This document shows positions 1-9,063 of a DNA stretch of 64,000 nucleotides, one piece after another. The notes beneath the pieces were generated by a model. That model was not told where the DNA came from, made no database searches, and saw nothing but the letters and a program-made list of their open reading frames with translations. The stretch is from Paenibacillus lactis (GTDB taxonomy: Bacteria > Bacillota > Bacilli > Paenibacillales > Paenibacillaceae), in contig NZ_JAGGKI010000008.1 of assembly GCF_017873605.1 (NCBI RefSeq), positions 62,001 through 126,000 of the forward strand. The letters run 5' to 3'. Both the position numbers and the translations under genes were made by a program. Position 1 is the first letter of the stretch; each line of letters opens with the position of its first letter.

Positions 1-2
1 AT

Positions 3-2567
3 GAGACAGACTTGATGGGGAAGCTTGCATCCAGCGGCAACGAAGGCGTCCATCCGCGCGTTCTGGCGAATGCGGAGGATTTTGCCCTAACCCGCAGCCT
101 GATCGGCAAGGATGAATACGTCACGGCTTGGTTTGAGCAGCTGAAGCGGGAAACGGATCGGCTGCTGGATGCGGAGCCGTACGGTTATCTTCCGAACGGG
201 GGGAGCAACAGCAATGTGCGGGATTTGCTGATCCGTACGGCGATGATGTACCGGCTAACCGGGGATGAGGCTTACGCACAGCGGGCCGTGCAGGAACTTG
301 AATCCGCCGCGTCGTTCCCGGATTGGGGAGGCCGCTATAACAATATGCTCTCCTTAACGTATATGACGCTTGGATTTACGCTCGCTTACGACTGGCTGTA
401 CGACGCCATGACGGAACAAGAGCGGAGCATGGTCCGGGAGGCGGTCATGAAGCATGCGTTCAGTCATGCACTCGCTTGGTACCGTGGGGAATTCACCCAT
501 AATGGGGAGTTCAACAACATCAATTTCGTGGATAACGGCAGCTTTGCCGTTGCGGCGCTCGCCATGCTCGGCGATGACGAGAAAGCGACTCAAGCCGGAC
601 TGGAAATTCTCCGGGGGTCCTACGGCAAGCTGCAGCATACGCTTCGATTCTTCGCGGAGGACGGCTCATGGCCTGAAGGGCCGCATTATTGGCAGTACGG
701 GACCGAGTTCCTTTTTTATAAGATTGCTGCAATGCATAATACGCTCGGAACCGACTATGGCTTGGCGGAGCTGAAGGGCGTGAAGGCATCGGGGGAATAT
801 CCGCTGCATTTATGGGGGCCGGGAGGATTTTTTAACTTTTACGATTCGGCAACGCCGAACGTGCATCCCCAAACGCTCTGGATGGCCGATTTCTACGATC
901 AGCCGCATTACGCCTGGTATGCGGGGGAGCTGACCCGGCGGGAAGGGGCTTTTTCCCCGTACTATCTGCTGTTCTACCGCCCGGGCATGTTTGACGAGCA
1001 GCCGGCAGCGCTCGACCGGGTATTTACCGGAATCGAATCGATATCCATGCGCAGCGGCTGGTCAAATCTGAACGATGCGTATGCCTCGATAAAGGGGTTT
1101 AACGATACGCTGCTCAGCCATATCGATATGGACGCCGGCACCTTTGTATTTGATGCGCTGGGAGAACGCTGGGCAACCGATTTGGGGATGGAGAATTACA
1201 GTCTCCCCGGCTTCTGGGATTATGCCGGCGGTCAACGCTGGACTTATTACCGCAAAGGCGCGCAGGGGCAGAACGTCATGGTCATCAATCCGCAAGAAAA
1301 CCCTGTGTTTATGCAGGATTACGGCGCCAAGGCACCGCTTGTCCGGAGCGAATCCAAGCCTCGCGGCGCATTTGGCGTGATCGACCTGACCGAGCGGTAT
1401 CCGAAGGATGCATGGTCCTACAAGCGGGGATTGATGCTGACCGGCGATCGCGAGCAATTGATTGTTCAAGACGAGTTCGAACTCAAGTCGCCGTCCGAGC
1501 TGTATTGGTTCATGCACACGGAAGCCGAGATCGACGTGCTCGGCAGCGGACAAGAGGCCGTGTTGACGCAGAACGATAAGAAATTGTACGTGCGGATGCT
1601 GGACGCTCCGGAGGGAGCGGCGTTTAGCGCGATGAAGGCTGAGCCGCTGGAAGGGACGCCGAATCCTTCGGGGCAAACCGTCAATCACGGCATTCGGAAG
1701 CTGGCCGTCCATATGGAGGGCGTGACCGGAGGACGTCTGTCCCTGTGGATGGTTCCGCTGACAGCCTCGGCACCGCTGCCGGAAGTGTCTCCGGACGTCC
1801 GCAGCCTCGATGATTGGACGATCCCGGATGGTCCGCTGCCTGAGAAGGTTCCGCTGCCTGAAGCCGAATCCATCCTCGTGGACGGGACCCCTCTCGCCGG
1901 ATTTGACCCGCAGCGCACGTATTACGAATGGACAGTGCCGTACGGGGAGCGGTCGAAGGTGCCGAAGGTCGAGGCGGTGTCCGGTCATGAGGTTTCGGTC
2001 CAGACGGCTGAAAGTATTCCGGGAAAAACCTATATTGACGTGACCGATCCGTCGAGGCCGGAAGTGAGCAACCGATATACGATTGCCTTTACGGTCGGAC
2101 CTTTGATCGGCGATCCCCCTCCGGGCTTCCGTCTGCCGGTCCGGGAGGTCACGGCCAGCGCAGTCCCTCAGGCGAACCAAGGCCATACGCCCGATAAAAC
2201 GATGGACGGAGACATGATTACCCGCTGGACCTCGGAGGGACCGCAGTGGATTCAGTATGACCTCGGCGAGGCCAAGCAGGTTGGAGCGGTATCGATCGCG
2301 TTTTTCAGCGGAAATACGAGAAAGTCCTATTTCACCATCGATGTTTCAGTGGACGGTGTTCATTGGGAGCAGGTGTATGCAGAGGGGGTCAGCTCGGGAT
2401 TGACGGCCGAACCGGAGGTGTTCCTTTTTCCGGAAGTCACCGCGAGGTATATCCGGATTAACGGTTCGGGCAATACCTCGAATCAATGGAATAATTACGC
2501 GGAGGTCGGCATATTTAAGCCGATGAGGGGAAACGCGGAAAACAGCATTTTACGTGATGCAGGTTAA
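3..2567 (+). CDS. Heparinase II/III-family polysaccharide lyase with C-terminal F5/8 type C (discoidin-like) domain, 5'-partial
   Basis: The reading frame is open to the left edge and no ribosome site precedes the first TTG/ATG (12/15), so the true start probably lies outside the window. The visible 851 residues begin with a heparinase-type helical region (HPRVLANAEDF near the start, then toroid helices to about 330), followed by a heparinase II/III-like beta-sandwich (about 330-590), a small beta-rich linker domain (about 620-710) and a carbohydrate-binding F5/8C domain (about 715-840; TPDKTMDGDMITRWTSEG, then ARYIRINGSG). The family cleaves uronic-acid polysaccharides by beta-elimination; the actual substrate is not readable. 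No signal peptide is visible, but the N-terminus is missing. A GH109-like gene follows 45 nt later, so the two probably form one glycan-degradation operon. Confidence 0.82.
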   Translation, partial: ETDLMGKLASSGNEGVHPRVLANAEDFALTRSLIGKDEYVTAWFEQLKRETDRLLDAEPYGYLPNGGSNSNVRDLLIRTAMMYRLTGDEAYAQRAVQELESAASFPDWGGRYNNMLSLTYMTLGFTLAYDWLYDAMTEQERSMVREAVMKHAFSHALAWYRGEFTHNGEFNNINFVDNGSFAVAALAMLGDDEKATQAGLEILRGSYGKLQHTLRFFAEDGSWPEGPHYWQYGTEFLFYKIAAMHNTLGTDYGLAELKGVKASGEYPLHLWGPGGFFNFYDSATPNVHPQTLWMADFYDQPHYAWYAGELTRREGAFSPYYLLFYRPGMFDEQPAALDRVFTGIESISMRSGWSNLNDAYASIKGFNDTLLSHIDMDAGTFVFDALGERWATDLGMENYSLPGFWDYAGGQRWTYYRKGAQGQNVMVINPQENPVFMQDYGAKAPLVRSESKPRGAFGVIDLTERYPKDAWSYKRGLMLTGDREQLIVQDEFELKSPSELYWFMHTEAEIDVLGSGQEAVLTQNDKKLYVRMLDAPEGAAFSAMKAEPLEGTPNPSGQTVNHGIRKLAVHMEGVTGGRLSLWMVPLTASAPLPEVSPDVRSLDDWTIPDGPLPEKVPLPEAESILVDGTPLAGFDPQRTYYEWTVPYGERSKVPKVEAVSGHEVSVQTAESIPGKTYIDVTDPSRPEVSNRYTIAFTVGPLIGDPPPGFRLPVREVTASAVPQANQGHTPDKTMDGDMITRWTSEGPQWIQYDLGEAKQVGAVSIAFFSGNTRKSYFTIDVSVDGVHWEQVYAEGVSSGLTAEPEVFLFPEVTARYIRINGSGNTSNQWNNYAEVGIFKPMRGNAENSILRDAG

Positions 2568-2612
2568 GGAAGCATCTATAGCCTGCCAATCGAAAAGGAG
2601 CGTAGTCGAAAT

Positions 2613-3839
2613 ATGAACAGGATGATCGGCGGGAGAGGACAAACGCTGCGGCTCGGCTTCATCGGTCTGGGCAAGCGCGGCAAAAGTCTGCTCGAGCTGC
2701 TTGTAGAAATGCCGGACGTGGAAATTGCGGCCATATCCGATCTTTACGAGGATCGGCTTGAAGAGGCCGCGAGAGTGGTAACCGATATGGGCAGACCTGC
2801 CCCAGCCAGCTGCTCGGATTATCGCGAGGTCATCGGTCGCGAGGATGTTGAGGCGGTTATTATCGCCTCATCCTGGACCAGCCACAGCGAGATTGCCATA
2901 GCGGCCATGCAGGTCGGCAAGCCCGTGGCGTCGGAAGTGGGGGGAGCCGCTTCTTTGGAGGAATGCTGGCAGCTCGTGCGCACGTATGAAGCGACCGGCA
3001 CGCCTTGCATGCTGTTGGAAAACTGCTGTTACGGCCGGGAGGAAATGGCGCTGCTGCATATGGTCCGTCAGGGAGTGTTCGGCGAGCTGATCCACTGCCA
3101 AGGGGCATACGGGCATGATCTACGGGATGAGGTTGCCAAAGGAATAGAGAACCGCCACTATCGCATCCACAATTACTTGCGCCGCAACGGCGACGTGTAC
3201 CCGACGCATGGTCTGGGTCCTGCCGCCAAATTGCTGAATATCAATCGCGGAAACCGGATGACCAAGCTGTCCTCCATGGCGACCAAATCGCGCGGCGTAA
3301 GGGATTGGGCCCGCCGGCATTTGGGCGAAGACCATCCCGTGGCACGGACGGAGATGGCCCTTGGCGATGTCGTAACAACCATGATTCAATGTGCGAACGG
3401 GGAGACCATTCTGCTGACCCACGATACGTCGCTGCCCCGTCCATATTCCCGCGGCGGGCGCGTTCAGGGAACCCGGGGCATCTGGATGGAGGACGGAGGC
3501 GTCATTCACCTGGAAGGACGAAGTCCGCTCCATGAGTGGGAACCCTTTGAGCATTACCTTCAGGAATACGAGCATCCGCTGTGGACCGAATACATGCAAG
3601 ACGGCGTGCGGGGCGGCCATGGCGGGATGGACTATCTGTGCCTCCGCGCATTTGTCGAGAGTGTTCTTCAGGAAAGGGAGATGCCGATCGACGTCTATGA
3701 TATGGCGTCCTGGATGGCGGTGACCGCCCTGTCCGAACAATCGATCGAGACTGGAAGCGCCGCCGTTGCGATCCCGGATTTCACCAACGGGAAATGGATG
3801 AACAGGGAAGCGGCGGAACCCGCCGGCATTTCTTTTTAA
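2613..3839 (+). CDS. Gfo/Idh/MocA-family protein of the GH109 (NAD-dependent glycosidase) type
   Basis: 408 residues. N-terminal Rossmann fold with GFIGLGKRGKSLLELL (about 15-30), then a Gfo/Idh/MocA C-terminal domain. The segments ENCCYGREEM (about 135) and NGDVYPTHGLGPAAK (about 192-206) resemble GH109 alpha-N-acetylgalactosaminidases, which cleave glycosides through transient oxidation by tightly bound NAD, more than ordinary sugar dehydrogenases. Start: ATG after AAGGAG with about 10 nt spacing. It follows the heparinase-like gene by 45 nt. The GH109 assignment rests on motif recall, so a plain dehydrogenase remains possible. No signal peptide is seen, so it probably acts in the cytoplasm on imported oligosaccharides. 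Confidence 0.8.
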   Translation: MNRMIGGRGQTLRLGFIGLGKRGKSLLELLVEMPDVEIAAISDLYEDRLEEAARVVTDMGRPAPASCSDYREVIGREDVEAVIIASSWTSHSEIAIAAMQVGKPVASEVGGAASLEECWQLVRTYEATGTPCMLLENCCYGREEMALLHMVRQGVFGELIHCQGAYGHDLRDEVAKGIENRHYRIHNYLRRNGDVYPTHGLGPAAKLLNINRGNRMTKLSSMATKSRGVRDWARRHLGEDHPVARTEMALGDVVTTMIQCANGETILLTHDTSLPRPYSRGGRVQGTRGIWMEDGGVIHLEGRSPLHEWEPFEHYLQEYEHPLWTEYMQDGVRGGHGGMDYLCLRAFVESVLQEREMPIDVYDMASWMAVTALSEQSIETGSAAVAIPDFTNGKWMNREAAEPAGISF

Positions 3840-3959
3840 TACAAAGCCTGGCCTCGAGTCCGTTGCCCTTGTATTTGGCGATTCACCACACCAAAGCACC
3901 TAAGCTTTAAAATAAACTCTTGCAATTCCTTTGCCGTGTGTAATACAATGCTTTATAAA

Positions 3960-4255
3960 TTCATAACAAGACATGCTGCAACAAGCAATGATGGAAAGAG
4001 TAAGCGACAGAAGCTTCCTGACAGGAAAGGGCTGCCACCGACTGAGAGCGCCCGGGTGAAGATTCTCCGCCGAAGTTCATTCCGGAGCCGGTATTCCGAT
4101 AGCTCGCATTCCAAAGAATGGGAAGCGGTAGGTTTACCCGAGGCCCTCGCGTTAAGAGGTTCAAGTGAGATAAGCGAAGAAGGAACTGTTTTTTTGCATA
4201 TCTAATAAGGGTGGTACCACGACTCCTCGTCCCTTGCGGCGGGGGGTCTTTTTTA
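3960..4255 (+). promoter_or_regulatory. T-box riboswitch leader of aroF, probable Phe (UUC) specifier
   Basis: The T-box core AAGGGTGGTACCACG at 4207-4221 is followed at once by a terminator hairpin. The upstream part shows a typical stem I start (AAAGAGTAAGC near 3995) and a specifier-loop-like stretch GAAGTTCATTCCGGAGC at 4072-4088. Reading UUC at 4076-4078, followed by A, gives Phe, which suits a gene committing carbon to aromatic amino acids. The alternative register GUU (Val) is less likely because the next base would be C. Uncharged tRNA should stabilise the antiterminator and allow read-through into aroF. Confidence 0.9.
4221..4253 (+). terminator. T-box-controlled intrinsic terminator before aroF
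   Basis: GACTCCTCGTCCC pairs with GGCGGGGGGTC (with G-U pairs), giving about 11 bp, and is followed by TTTTTT. It overlaps the end of the T-box core, as expected for the mutually exclusive terminator/antiterminator pair. Confidence 0.88.
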
Positions 4256-4292
4256 TTTATATCAGATCATACACATAAGGGAGAGATTCGAT

Positions 4293-5381
4293 ATGAGTCA
4301 AGGACGTTTGGAGCAATTGCGATCAGAGCTGGATTCCGTCAATTTGCAGCTGCTGGAGCTGCTGTCGGAGCGGGCGCGCCTAGCCCAGGAGATCGGGCAG
4401 GAGAAGCAGAAGCAGGGAGTGCCGAATTTCGACCCGGTACGCGAGAAAAAAATGCTGGATGCCCTGGTCGAGCACAACCACGGCCCGTTCGATAACGAAA
4501 CGGTGCGGCATCTGTTCAAGCAGATCTTCCAGGCATCGCTGAAGCTGCAGCAGGTCGACCATAAGAAGCATCTGCTCGTCAGCCGCAAGAAGAAGAAGGA
4601 GGACACCTTGATCCAGCTTGGGGATACGGTCATTGGCGGCGGAACGCCGGTTATGATTGCTGGACCATGCTCGGTTGAGAGCTACGAACAGGTTCGCCAG
4701 GTCGCAAAGGCCCTGAAAGAAGCGGGCATCACCGTGATGCGCGGCGGGGCGTTCAAGCCGAGAACATCGCCGTATGATTTCCAAGGCCTGGGCGTTGAGG
4801 GGCTCAAAATTCTGAAGGAAGTGGCTTCCGAATTCGGATTGAAAACGATCAGCGAAATCGTGGATCCAGCTCATATCGAGCTTGCCTGCGACTATATCGA
4901 TGTCATTCAGATCGGCGCCCGGAATATGCAAAATTTCGAGCTGCTCAAAGCAGCGGGCGACGTCAAGACCCCGGTTCTGCTGAAGCGCGGGCTTGCGGCT
5001 ACGATCGATGAATTCGTGCATGCCGCCGAATACATCGTATCCCGCGGCAATACGCAGGTCATGCTGATCGAGCGCGGAATCCGGACCTATGAGAAGGCTA
5101 CAAGAAATACGCTGGACATCTCGGCGGTGCCGATCCTGAAGCAGGAAACCCACCTTCCAGTGCTCGTGGACGTTACGCATTCTACGGGACGCAAGGATAT
5201 TTTGGCTCCATGTGCAAGAGCGGCCCTCGCTGCCGGCGCGGACGGCGTCATGGTGGAGGTTCATCCCGATCCGGCGACCGCTCTGTCCGACGCGGCTCAG
5301 CAGCTGAATATTCCGGAGTTCCAGGACTTCCTGGACAATGTGAGAAAATCCGGCTTGCTGCCGGCGCACTCATTGGTATAA
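4293..5381 (+). CDS. aroF: Bifunctional chorismate mutase / 3-deoxy-7-phosphoheptulonate (DAHP) synthase
   Basis: Condenses phosphoenolpyruvate with erythrose 4-phosphate, the first step of the shikimate pathway. 362 residues: an AroQ-type chorismate mutase domain at about 1-85 ([20 protein letters not shown], ending near the [10 protein letters not shown] segment), then a class Iβ DAHP synthase barrel at about 95-350 with the PEP-binding segments [36 protein letters not shown] and [10 protein letters not shown]. The N-terminal mutase acts as the feedback sensor in the B. subtilis homologue (named aroA there). Start ATG follows GGGAGAG. The gene is monocistronic behind its own T-box leader. 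leuA follows after a second T-box. Confidence 0.96.
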   Translation: MSQGRLEQLRSELDSVNLQLLELLSERARLAQEIGQEKQKQGVPNFDPVREKKMLDALVEHNHGPFDNETVRHLFKQIFQASLKLQQVDHKKHLLVSRKKKKEDTLIQLGDTVIGGGTPVMIAGPCSVESYEQVRQVAKALKEAGITVMRGGAFKPRTSPYDFQGLGVEGLKILKEVASEFGLKTISEIVDPAHIELACDYIDVIQIGARNMQNFELLKAAGDVKTPVLLKRGLAATIDEFVHAAEYIVSRGNTQVMLIERGIRTYEKATRNTLDISAVPILKQETHLPVLVDVTHSTGRKDILAPCARAALAAGADGVMVEVHPDPATALSDAAQQLNIPEFQDFLDNVRKSGLLPAHSLV

Positions 5382-5464
5382 CCAATTGGGAAATAAAGGG
5401 TTGACAAATCGCTGTTCATTCCCTAACATAGTTATCAATTCAATCGCATAATCCAAATGTTTCG

Positions 5465-5704
5465 ATTAGAAATAGTAGAAGCGAAATGACTTTTCAGAGA
5501 GCCGTTGGCAGGTGCGAAACGGTAATGTCGTTCCCTTTGAACTCGTCTATGAACAGCTGCCTGACAATGTAGGGTAAGCCGGAGTTCCACCGTTACAGGG
5601 ATAGATGGTGATGGCCATCGAAGAAGATCATTTTACTTGTAAAATGAATTAGAGTGGTACCGCGGGTTCAACCTCGTCTCTATAGCAGAGACGGGGTTTT
5701 TTTG
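5465..5704 (+). promoter_or_regulatory. T-box riboswitch leader of leuA with Leu (CUC) specifier
   Basis: Stem I contains the familiar AGAGAGCC...GGCAGGTGCGAAACGG apical arm (about 5497-5523), then TTTGAACTCGTCTATGAACAG, where GAA precedes specifier CUC at 5542-5544, a leucine codon. The T-box core AGAGTGGTACCGCGG is at 5651-5665. The leucine specifier agrees with the downstream gene being leuA rather than citramalate synthase. Confidence 0.93.
5669..5704 (+). terminator. T-box-controlled intrinsic terminator before leuA
   Basis: AACCTCGTCTCT and AGAGACGGGGTT form a 12-bp stem around the loop ATAGC, followed by a run of T's. It sits directly after the T-box core. Confidence 0.92.
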
Positions 5705-5782
5705 TTGGTTAAATTCCGGGTTTAACCAACCCCGCTTGAAATAGATATAGATCAACGATAACTTTCCGGGGAGGAATCAGAA

Positions 5783-7324
5783 ATGACACGAAGCATTATC
5801 GTCCTTGACACAACCTTGCGCGACGGAGAACAGGTACCGGGCGCGAAAATGAACGTGCACCAGAAGATTGAATTTGCCCAGCAGCTGAAACGGCTGAACG
5901 TGGACATCATTGAAGCGGGCTTTCCTGCTTCGTCGGCCGGGGATTTCGAGTCCGTCCGGGAAATTGCACGAACCGTAGGTGACAGCGTCTCGATTACCGC
6001 GCTGGCGCGGGCCGTGAAGAGCGACATCGACGCGGTGTACGAAAGCATCAAGCTGGCGCAAAACCCGCTGATTCATATCGTGCTCGGAACCTCGAATATC
6101 CATGTCGAGAAGAAATTCAACCGCTCCAAGGATGCGGTGCTGCAAATGGGCGTCGATGCGGTGAAATATGCGAAAACGCTGCTGCCGCAGGTGCAATATT
6201 CCACAGAGGACGCTTCCAGGTCCGACTTCGAATACCTGTGGACAACGATCGAAGCGGTCGTCAAAGCGGGGGCAACGATGATTAACATCCCCGATACGGT
6301 CGGTTATGCCGTGCCGGAAGAGTTCGGCGAGCTGATTCACAAAATCAAGGAGCGGCTCAAAAACCTGAACGATCAAGTCATTCTAAGCGTTCATTGTCAT
6401 AATGACCTGGGACTCGCTACGGCCAATACGCTAGCAGCCGTGAAGAACGGCGCCGAGAAGGTGGAGTGCACCATCAACGGATTGGGAGAGCGCGCCGGCA
6501 ATACATCGCTGGAGGAAGTGGTGATGGGATTGAAGGTGCGGGAGAATTATTTCAACGCGAGCACGAACATCCGGACGAAGGAGCTGATCAAGACCTCCCG
6601 CCTGCTGACGTATTTGACGGGGCTGGATGTGCAGGTGAACAAGGCCATTACGGGCGAGAACGCCTTTGCCCACTCCTCCGGCATCCATCAGGACGGATTG
6701 CTGAAGGATAAGCAGGTGTATGAGATCATGTCGCCGGAGGAGGTTGGCGCCGACAGCATGGAGCTGATTCTGACGGCCCGTTCGGGAAGACACGCCTTCC
6801 GAAACGCGGTCGAGAAGCTGGGCTTTGACGCAGGCGAGGGCGAGGAATTCGAGGCGCTGTTCGCGAAATTTCTTCAGTTGGCCGACGCTAAGAAGGAAGT
6901 GTACGACCATGACGTCTTTTACCTGGTTACGCATCACCGGACTTACGAAGACGCCGGCAGCCATCTGTATGAGCTGGATTCCTTCCAGGTCGTCACGAAT
7001 GCCCTGCACCCTACGGCTACCGTCAAGCTGAAGAAAGGCGGGGAGACCGTGCAGGACAGCACGGTGGGAGACGGCCCGATCGATGCGCTGTACGGCGCCA
7101 TCAAGACGATCGTTGGCCTGGACGTTGAGCTGAAGGATTACAAAATCAACAGCCTTTCCCGCGGCAAAGAGGCCATCGGCCGGGTTAACATCCGAATCGA
7201 GTACCAAGGGAAGAGCTATTCCGGCCGCGCGATGGACACGGATATCATCAAGGCCAGCGCGCTCGCATTCCTGAACGGAATCAACGCCGTGCTGTTGGAC
7301 GCTGCGCAAGAAGTGCAGGCGTAG
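5783..7324 (+). CDS. leuA: 2-isopropylmalate synthase
   Basis: Condenses acetyl-CoA with 2-ketoisovalerate, the first committed step of leucine biosynthesis. 513 residues, the normal length of the long LeuA form. The HMGL-like TIM barrel carries DTTLRDGEQ (9-17) and the metal-binding HCHND (H204, H206), followed by GLGERAGNTSLEE. The C-terminal allosteric LeuA dimer domain (about 385-505) is complete, so leucine feedback inhibition is expected. Start ATG follows GGGGAGGAATC. It stands alone between its T-box leader and an intrinsic terminator; the rest of the leu pathway is not in the window. Confidence 0.96.
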   Translation: MTRSIIVLDTTLRDGEQVPGAKMNVHQKIEFAQQLKRLNVDIIEAGFPASSAGDFESVREIARTVGDSVSITALARAVKSDIDAVYESIKLAQNPLIHIVLGTSNIHVEKKFNRSKDAVLQMGVDAVKYAKTLLPQVQYSTEDASRSDFEYLWTTIEAVVKAGATMINIPDTVGYAVPEEFGELIHKIKERLKNLNDQVILSVHCHNDLGLATANTLAAVKNGAEKVECTINGLGERAGNTSLEEVVMGLKVRENYFNASTNIRTKELIKTSRLLTYLTGLDVQVNKAITGENAFAHSSGIHQDGLLKDKQVYEIMSPEEVGADSMELILTARSGRHAFRNAVEKLGFDAGEGEEFEALFAKFLQLADAKKEVYDHDVFYLVTHHRTYEDAGSHLYELDSFQVVTNALHPTATVKLKKGGETVQDSTVGDGPIDALYGAIKTIVGLDVELKDYKINSLSRGKEAIGRVNIRIEYQGKSYSGRAMDTDIIKASALAFLNGINAVLLDAAQEVQA

Positions 7325-7348
7325 GCAAGCAAGGAGCGGAAGCGCAGG

Positions 7349-7386
7349 AAACCCCGTCTTACGGAAAGTGAGGCGGGGGTTTTCGC
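7349..7386 (+). terminator. Intrinsic terminator after leuA
   Basis: AACCCCGTCTTA pairs with TGAGGCGGGGGTT around the loop CGGAAAG, and is followed by TTTCGCGTTT. Confidence 0.8.
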
Positions 7387-7448
7387 GTTTGGGTTGTTAC
7401 GTGAGAATGGACCTTTGCTCAAGTCGGGGAATAGGCTGGCGAAGCTTA

Positions 7449-7477
7449 TTGACCGATCGTTACAAAATATATATAAT
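7449..7477 (+). promoter_or_regulatory. Strong sigma-A-type promoter for the MFS leader transcript
   Basis: TTGACC, 17-nt spacer, TATAAT (7472-7477), an almost consensus promoter. The expected start site near 7484 lies about 410 nt before the next credible gene, so a long leader is transcribed. Confidence 0.75.
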
Positions 7478-7483
7478 GAGCTG

Positions 7484-7892
7484 GAAACTTAGGAAAGGAG
7501 CCGTTTACAGTGAGAACAGCATAGCGTATTTTCCGGACGTTGAGGCCGGGCAGCATCGTCCTGCAGCCATTGCAGGCTTCGTTTAGACAGGGCGGGCGGC
7601 GATAAAGTCGTTTAATTACTTCAATTTTGTACTGTGTAGTAAAAAAGTTGAGACTGCTAAAAAGCAGCTCCCAGAAAACGTTTGACGGTCCGGTGTCAGC
7701 CCGCTAAGAGGTTCGGTGAATGGTTCGGTGAGGCCCTATAAAGTCTGGTGAAGAAGGTAATCCCGGTACAGTTCCGAGTGAAAGCCCGAGTGGGCCCATG
7801 TCCGCTAATAAGAGCCTGGTGCGGCATAGACGATGACCGACCAATTTTTGTACCAATCACTACAAAAATATTTGTGAAGGAGTGGATTTTGT
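7484..7892 (+). promoter_or_regulatory. Long structured 5' leader of unknown class upstream of MFS exporter, with a four-codon open frame
   Basis: About 400 nt without a credible gene lie between the promoter and the exporter start. AAAGGAG at 7494-7500 precedes GTG AGA ACA GCA TAG (7510-7524), a possible leader peptide MRTA. Hairpins include CCTGCA/TGCAGG (near 7558-7575) and a GGCCC/GGGCC closure over about 7732-7796. GGTTCGGTGA is repeated at 7710-7719 and 7722-7731. I could not match it to any riboswitch class I know (not T-box, M-box, TPP, FMN, cobalamin or guanidine-I by motif). Antibiotic-responsive attenuation is one guess, given the exporter downstream. Confidence 0.45.
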
Positions 7893-9056
7893 ATGCCGTT
7901 ATCCATTTATATTATGGGTCTTATGATTTTCTCCATGACGACCTCCGAGTTTATGGTCGCGGGGATCATGCCTGCACTGTCTGCGGAATTCCAAGTATCG
8001 GTGGCAGCGATCGGGTACTTGATCACTGCATATGCCGCGGGGATGATCGTGGGAGGGCCGCTGCTGACCGCTGTCCTGCTGAAAGTGCCGCGAAAGCAAT
8101 CGTTCATGATCGTCTCCGCCATCTTCTTGGCCGGTCAGGTGCTTGGCGCTATGGCTCCAAGCTACGAGGTGATGATGGCGGCCCGGATCATGACCGGCCT
8201 ATCCTCCGCCGCGGCCTTCGGCATATCGCTGACGATCTGCTTCAGCCTGGTGGGCCCGAGTGCCAGAGGACGTGCAGCCTCGATCGTTCTAGGCGGATTG
8301 ATGGTGGCTACCGCCATCGGCCTGCCGCTTGCAATCTGGATCGAACAGCAATTTGGCTGGCGAGCGAGCTTCTGGGCGGTTGTGATTCTATTGCTCATAT
8401 CGGGACTTATCGGCCTGTTCACGATCCCGTCCATGCCGAAGTCCGAGAAGATCAGCTTTCGGGAGGAGATCGGCGCGCTTAAGAATCCTAGGCTGTGGGC
8501 GGCATATTCCACCAGCATGCTGATCATCGGGGGGACCTTCGCCGCGTTCAGCTATTTTTCCCCGATACTCACCGATCTGTCAGGCTTCGGTGCTGAGACC
8601 GTACCCATGCTGCTCGGCGTTTACGGCATCGCGACGGTCATCGGCAACATCGTTACCGGCAGGCTGGCGGATCATTACATGATGCCGATTCTGACGATTG
8701 GCTTGACCGCACTGACCGCTGCGCTCGTGATGTTCGGCCTGTTCGTTCACAGCCCCGCGATCGCTGTGATCTCCGTTGTGATCGTCGGTCTGGTTGGCGT
8801 GCCGATGAACCCTGCGATGGCTACCCGGGTAACGCGCGTAGCCGATACGGGATCCATTGTTACGACGATTCACAGCTCGGTGATCAGCTTGGGGGTCATG
8901 GTAGGGTCTTCTTTAGGCGGGCTGACGATTGATGCTGGACTGGGCCTGGCTTCACCGCTTTGGGTCGGCGCCTTGCTAGCCGTTCTGGGCCTGTTGTCCC
9001 TGCTGCCGGCTGTACGTGGAGAAGGCCGAGCAAAGCGGGTGACATCCAGCCATTAA
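7893..9056 (+). CDS. MFS drug exporter, DHA1 family (chloramphenicol-exporter-like)
   Basis: 387 residues with 12 predicted membrane segments. The N-terminus MPLSIYIMGLMIFSMTTSEF resembles the Cml-type chloramphenicol and AraJ-like DHA1 exporters. The motif A region between helices 2 and 3 is VLLKVPRKQ, and RIMTGLSSAAAFG supplies the motif B region. It likely exports a small drug or metabolite in exchange for protons. Start ATG follows GAAGGAG with about 10 nt spacing. A larger frame overlapping the start in another register is not coding. The gene is alone between the long leader and a terminator. The substrate is inferred only from family resemblance. Confidence 0.87.
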   Translation: MPLSIYIMGLMIFSMTTSEFMVAGIMPALSAEFQVSVAAIGYLITAYAAGMIVGGPLLTAVLLKVPRKQSFMIVSAIFLAGQVLGAMAPSYEVMMAARIMTGLSSAAAFGISLTICFSLVGPSARGRAASIVLGGLMVATAIGLPLAIWIEQQFGWRASFWAVVILLLISGLIGLFTIPSMPKSEKISFREEIGALKNPRLWAAYSTSMLIIGGTFAAFSYFSPILTDLSGFGAETVPMLLGVYGIATVIGNIVTGRLADHYMMPILTIGLTALTAALVMFGLFVHSPAIAVISVVIVGLVGVPMNPAMATRVTRVADTGSIVTTIHSSVISLGVMVGSSLGGLTIDAGLGLASPLWVGALLAVLGLLSLLPAVRGEGRAKRVTSSH

Positions 9057-9063
9057 TCTGGAT

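Noticed and set aside
1062..2186. 374-codon minus-strand frame opposite the heparinase-like gene
   Set aside because: Arg/His-rich antisense of a GC-rich gene, no family resemblance; the plus-strand product has clear domains.
4380..5369. 329-codon minus-strand frame opposite aroF
   Set aside because: Shadow of a highly conserved enzyme gene with no start signal.
7660..7850. M-box or guanidine riboswitch identity for the MFS leader
   Set aside because: Only short resemblances (GGTGAGGC, CCCAGAAAACGT) are present in the wrong order; core consensus elements are missing.
7748..8482. 244-codon plus-strand frame overlapping the MFS gene
   Set aside because: Out-of-frame shadow of the transporter with low-complexity Arg/Asp composition and no ribosome site.
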